64,000 nucleotides of DNA from Chaunax sp. Z400 (Eukaryota > Chordata > Actinopteri > Lophiiformes > Chaunacidae). The position numbers were made by a program, and so were the translations under genes. Positions within the stretch are counted from its first letter, which is position 1, and every line of letters begins with the position of its first letter. The notes below the pieces were generated by a model. The model was not told the DNA's origin. It ran no database searches and worked only from the letters and a program-made list of their open reading frames with translations. The DNA lies in NCBI GenBank assembly GCA_037577475.1, contig JBAGJB010000196.1, positions 248,001 to 312,000 on the forward strand, given 5' to 3'. Below, in pieces: positions 61,246 to 64,000 of the stretch.

Positions 61246-62173
61246 GAACGGAAGGTCGTAGAGACTCGGGGATAAGCTCTTTCAATGGTTTTATGGGGTC
61301 TCCAAGAACGCCAGCAGGTAAACCGAGTCTCTACGACTTACGGTTCCCGAGATATGACATGTATTTTTGGTGATTTTTGGAATGTTTGTATCTCGGGAAC
61401 GCAAGGTCGTAGAGACTCGGGGAGAAGTCTGGCGTGTTCAGAGACCACGAATTATGTCCGACGGATCAGGGTCCCGAGTCTCTACGACCTTCCGTTCCCG
61501 AGTTATACTCAAGTTTATTTTCCCATTGAAGTGAATGGGGTTTGGTTCGCCTATAGTGAATGTGTGTATCTCGGAAACGGAAGGTCGTAGAGACTCGGGA
61601 CCAACGTCCGTCTAGGGGTTTATGTGGTCTCTGAGAACACCAGTCTTTGTCCCGAGTCTATGCGACCTTCCTTACCCGAGATATGACATGTCCAGTAGGG
61701 GCGTATTTTGAATATCTGTATCTCGGGAACGGAAGGTCGTAGAGACTCGGGGAGAAGTCTGGCGTGTTCAGAGACCACGAATGATGTCCGACGGATCAGG
61801 GTCCCGAGTCTCTACGACCTTCCGTTCCCGAGTTATACTCAAGTTTATTTTCCCATTGAAGTGAATGGGGTTTGGTTCGCCTATAGTGAATGGGTGTATC
61901 TCGGAAACGGAAGGTCGTAGAGACTCGGGACCAACGTCCGTCTAGGGGTTTATGTGGTCTCTGAGAACACCAGTCTTTATCCCGAGTCTGTGCGACCTTC
62001 CTTTCCCGAGATATGACATGTCCAGTAGGGGCGTATTTTGAATGTCTGTATCTCGGGAACGGAAGGTCGTAGAAACTCGCGGACAAGTGTGGGTTAGGGG
62101 TTAGGGTTACGGTTAGGGTTAGGGTTAAGGGGATAAAAACTCAATCGGGGCCCTACCCGGGTTGGTAACTTTT
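61246..62173 (+). repeat. Block 45: A-B-C-B-C-T, 928 bp
   Basis: Monomer starts: 61246 A, 61397 B (GAACGCAAGG), 61575 C (CTTACCCGAG), 61727 B (ACGAATGATGTCC, GAATGGGTG), 61905 C, 62057 T (117 bp). The first half copies block 43 and the second half resembles the blocks to its right. Confidence 0.9.
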
Positions 62174-62771
62174 GAACGGAAGGTCGTAGAGACTCGGGGA
62201 TAAGCTCTTTCAATGGTTTTATGGGGTCTCCAAGAACGCCAGCAGGTAAACCGAGTCTCTACGACTTACGGTTCCCGAGATATGACATGTATTTTTGGTG
62301 ATTTTTGGAATGTTTGTATCTCGGGAACGGAAGGTCGTAGAGACTCGGGGAGAAGTCTGGCGTGTTCAGAGACCACGAATGATGTCCGACGGATCAGGTT
62401 CCCGAGTCTCTACGACCTTCCGTTCCCGAGTTATACTCAAGTTTATTTTCCCATTGAAGTGAATGGGGTTTGGTTCGCCTATAGTGAATGGGTGTATCTC
62501 GGAAACGGAAGGTCGTAGAGACTCGGGACCAACGTCCGTCTAGGGGTTTATGTGGTCTCTGAGAACACCAGTCTTTGTCCCGAGTCTGTGCGACCTTCCT
62601 TTCCCGAGATATGACATGTCCAGTAGGGGCGTATTTTGAATGTCTGTATCTCGGGAACGGAAGGTCGTAGAAACTCGCGGACAAGTGTGGGTTAGGGGTT
62701 AGGGTTACGGTTAGGGTTAGGGTTAAGGGGATAAAAACTCAATCGGGGCCCTACCCGGGTTGGTAACTTTT
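62174..62771 (+). repeat. Block 46: A-B-C-T, 598 bp
   Basis: Monomer starts: 62174 A, 62325 B (ACGAATGATGTCC, CAGGTTCCCGAG, GAATGGGTG), 62503 C, 62655 T (117 bp). This is the last telomeric unit in the window. Confidence 0.9.
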
Positions 62772-63220
62772 GAACGGAAGGTCGTAGAGACTCGGGGCTA
62801 AGCTCTTTCAATGGTTTTATGGGGTCTCCAAGAACGCCAGCAGGTAAACCGAGTCTCTACGACTTACGGTTCCCGAGATATGACATGTATTTTTGGTGAT
62901 TTTTGGAATGTTTGTATCTCGGGAACGGAAGGTCGTAGAGACTCGGGGAGAAGTCTGGCGTGTTCAGAGACCACGAATGATGTCCGACGGATCAGGTTCC
63001 CGAGTCTCTACGACCTTCCGTTCCCGAGTTATACTCAAGTTTATTTTCCCATTGAAGTGAATGGGGTTTGGTTCGCCTATAGTGAATGGGTGTATCTCGG
63101 AAACGGAAGGTCGTAGAGACTCGGGACCAACGTCCGTCTAGGGGTTTATGTGGTCTCTGAGAACACCAGTCTTTGTCCCGAGTCTGTGCGACCTTCCTTT
63201 CCCGAGATATGACATGTCCA
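62772..63220 (+). repeat. Block 47: terminal A-B-partial C
   Basis: Monomer starts: 62772 A (CTCGGGGCTAAG), 62923 B, 63101 C. C is cut after 120 of 152 bp, at GACATGTCCA, where other copies continue GTAGGGGCG. It is a near-copy of the preceding A-B-C (598-bp offset). Confidence 0.9.
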
Positions 63221-63355
63221 CACCATACACGCCAAGCCATTCATTTCCAATGGTAAGCAGCTGGCACTACCGGTATAACGCCCTGCGGCTGCTCTGATTC
63301 GATGTGGAAAATACCGCGATAGTTCGCCCGAGAACTGGGCAGATACATAACATGA
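63221..63355. other. Satellite-to-flank junction segment
   Basis: About 135 bp of moderate GC content lie between the satellite and the AT-rich flank. They contain no P motif and no TTAGGG. CCATTCATTTCCAATGG at 63,237-63,253 is a small imperfect palindrome, and AGTTCGCCCGAGAACT near 63,320 is another. The minus strand of the first ~35 bp resembles the second spacer of B (CCATTGAAGTGAATGG). The origin is not recognised; it may be an inverted, decayed satellite fragment or an unrelated repeat. Confidence 0.5.
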
Positions 63356-63775
63356 TAACATAATATACTACGATTGAAATGCATTTAGCATATATTTACA
63401 TTTTGAATATAGGACCTGGGTTACATATGTATTCCATGTGTAGATAAGGGTAATAGTGATTTAAAAAACAACTAAAACAGGGTCCATGATGAATTTAGCA
63501 GCCATCTTCACACATTACAGCAGCTGATATTAAAGAAAACAAAAAGACTATAATAAGAAAAATGTATTTATATAGAAAAAAAGAAACCAAACTATGATTT
63601 TTGACTGCTGTGCTGGTAAATTTAAAAAGGAGCTGTAGCTTTTTTTTATGTGCTAACAAATTACTCCAGACTGTCAGAAATAAAGGTGTAGCAGATTAAA
63701 AAAAGAATGTTTTGTATTTGCTGTGGAAATGGTTGTGTTAAAACTGATGTCACAACTCCTTTAATATATTATTAT
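63356..63775. other. AT-rich non-coding flank
   Basis: This sequence is rich in A and T runs (for example TTTAAAAAGGAGCTG and AAAAAAGAAACC). I see no open frame of note, RNA gene, satellite motif or TTAGGG tract. The composition differs sharply from the CpG-containing array. It may be unique DNA or old repeats. Confidence 0.6.
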
Positions 63776-63850
63776 TAACCTTTATTTAGACAGGGAAATC
63801 CATTGAGACTGGAGTCTCATTTTCAACGAAGCCCTGGTTACATACAATAA
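63776..63850. repeat. Hairpin-bearing interspersed repeat fragment, fish-like
   Basis: TTAACCTTTATTTAGACAGGG is followed by a two-level inverted repeat. The inner stem is GAGACT (63,805-63,810) with AGTCTC (63,813-63,818). The outer stem is CAGGG (63,791-63,795) with CCCTG (63,832-63,836). Sequences of the form CTTTATTTA..CAGG..CATTGAGA..TCTC are familiar to me from dispersed repeats in teleost genomes; the family name is not certain. The A-rich sequence to 64,000 may belong to the same element. Confidence 0.55.
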
Positions 63851-64000
63851 TTTAAAACATGATACAATTAAACACAATTCAAAAGCAAAACAAAAACAAT
63901 AGAACAAGAGGAAAAGTAATAAAAAACATCAGCCTTAAATGGTGCCATGGTTATGAACAGTAATCTAATCTAAAACAATTAAGAGACAACAAAACAGGGG
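63851..64000. other. A-rich sequence to the window end
   Basis: It contains repeated AAAACA-like tracts and no recognisable gene. It may be the continuation of the hairpin-bearing repeat on its left, or plain AT-rich DNA. Confidence 0.45.

Larger units (their letters stand above)
58804..62173 (+). repeat. 1,850-bp tandem duplication at the right edge
   Basis: Blocks 42-43 recur as blocks 44-45 with private marks GAACGCAAGG, CTTACCCGAG and GAATATCTG. The offset also holds to the left: GATCATGG in B at 58,357 and 60,207. The chimeric B at 59,877 marks the recombination joint. Confidence 0.85.
1..63220 (+). repeat. Telomere-punctuated higher-order satellite array
   Basis: The region is made entirely of four basic monomers: A (151 bp), B (178 bp), C (152 bp) and T (111-132 bp), plus recombinants D and E. 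Every monomer opens with GAACGG or AAACGG after TATCTCGG, and lengths sum exactly between successive T units. Copies differ by a few substitutions, so homogenisation is recent. Transcription, if any, cannot be judged from sequence. The array continues off the left edge and ends inside a C monomer on the right. No gene, tRNA or rRNA was recognised in it. An assembly error in copy number is possible, as in any such array. Confidence 0.95.

Noticed and set aside
1..63220. CRISPR array
   Set aside because: About 30-bp repeats at regular intervals invite the comparison. However, the repeats alternate in orientation, the spacers are few and themselves repeated, and TTAGGG tracts with AT-rich eukaryote-like flank argue against a prokaryote. 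No cas genes are present.
1..63220. rRNA, tRNA, snRNA or hammerhead ribozyme inside the monomers
   Set aside because: I found no tRNA-like boxes in proper spacing, no rRNA signature and no hammerhead core (CTGATGA with GAAA) in A, B, C or T.
63146..63361. 71 codon open frame on the - strand across the array boundary
   Set aside because: It joins flank sequence to the reverse of a C monomer and ends in satellite. No recognisable domain and no support beyond chance openness.

Overview
This window holds no gene I can support. Bases 1 to about 63,220 are one continuous tandem satellite array that runs off the left edge. The last ~780 bases (63,221-64,000) are non-satellite, AT-rich DNA. The organism is an animal with TTAGGG telomeres, most likely a vertebrate. 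The right flank carries a hairpin repeat that looks to me like one common in ray-finned fish, so a teleost is my best guess (inference, moderate confidence). The setting looks subtelomeric, or a relocated telomere-associated heterochromatic block.

The array reads as a few monomer types laid end to end. Each starts at a near-constant GAACGG/AAACGG that follows TATCTCGG. A is 151 bp, B is 178 bp, C is 152 bp and T is 111-132 bp. T carries a short interstitial TTAGGG tract plus ~40 bp of unrelated sequence. D (152 bp, left part of B plus right part of C) and E (152 bp, left part of A plus right part of C) are recombinants. A, B and C share one plan: a ~30 bp motif P, a ~50 bp spacer, the reverse complement of P, then a ~40-65 bp spacer. 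P therefore recurs in alternating orientation through the whole array. A-B-C makes a 481-bp cycle, and T punctuates the cycles 47 times, always with TTAGGG on the + strand. T nearly always follows C and precedes an A-type unit. Unit boundaries below were traced by eye and the lengths sum correctly from T to T.

Layout: 1-8,735 has simple blocks of 1,077-1,241 bp plus one of 2,052 bp. Between 8,736 and 45,362 the recombinants D and E appear, with large duplications at spacings of 4,354, 2,748, 2,027 and 3,414 bp. From 45,363 to 51,892 blocks opening with a 149-bp A variant are duplicated. From 51,893 to 58,686 there are 811-bp A-B-C-B-C repeats. From 58,687 to 63,220 lies a right-edge subfamily with its own T variant (also seen once at 54,959-55,075). 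The array stops inside a C unit at 63,220.

All the 65-101 codon open frames recur with the satellite on both strands, many opening at TTG, and I treat them as by-products of the repeats. The nearest thing to an undescribed system is this telomere-punctuated, alternating-inverted higher-order satellite. Its possible role in subtelomere chromatin, TERRA-like transcription or recombination is inference. I cannot tell from sequence alone whether the family is already in a repeat database.
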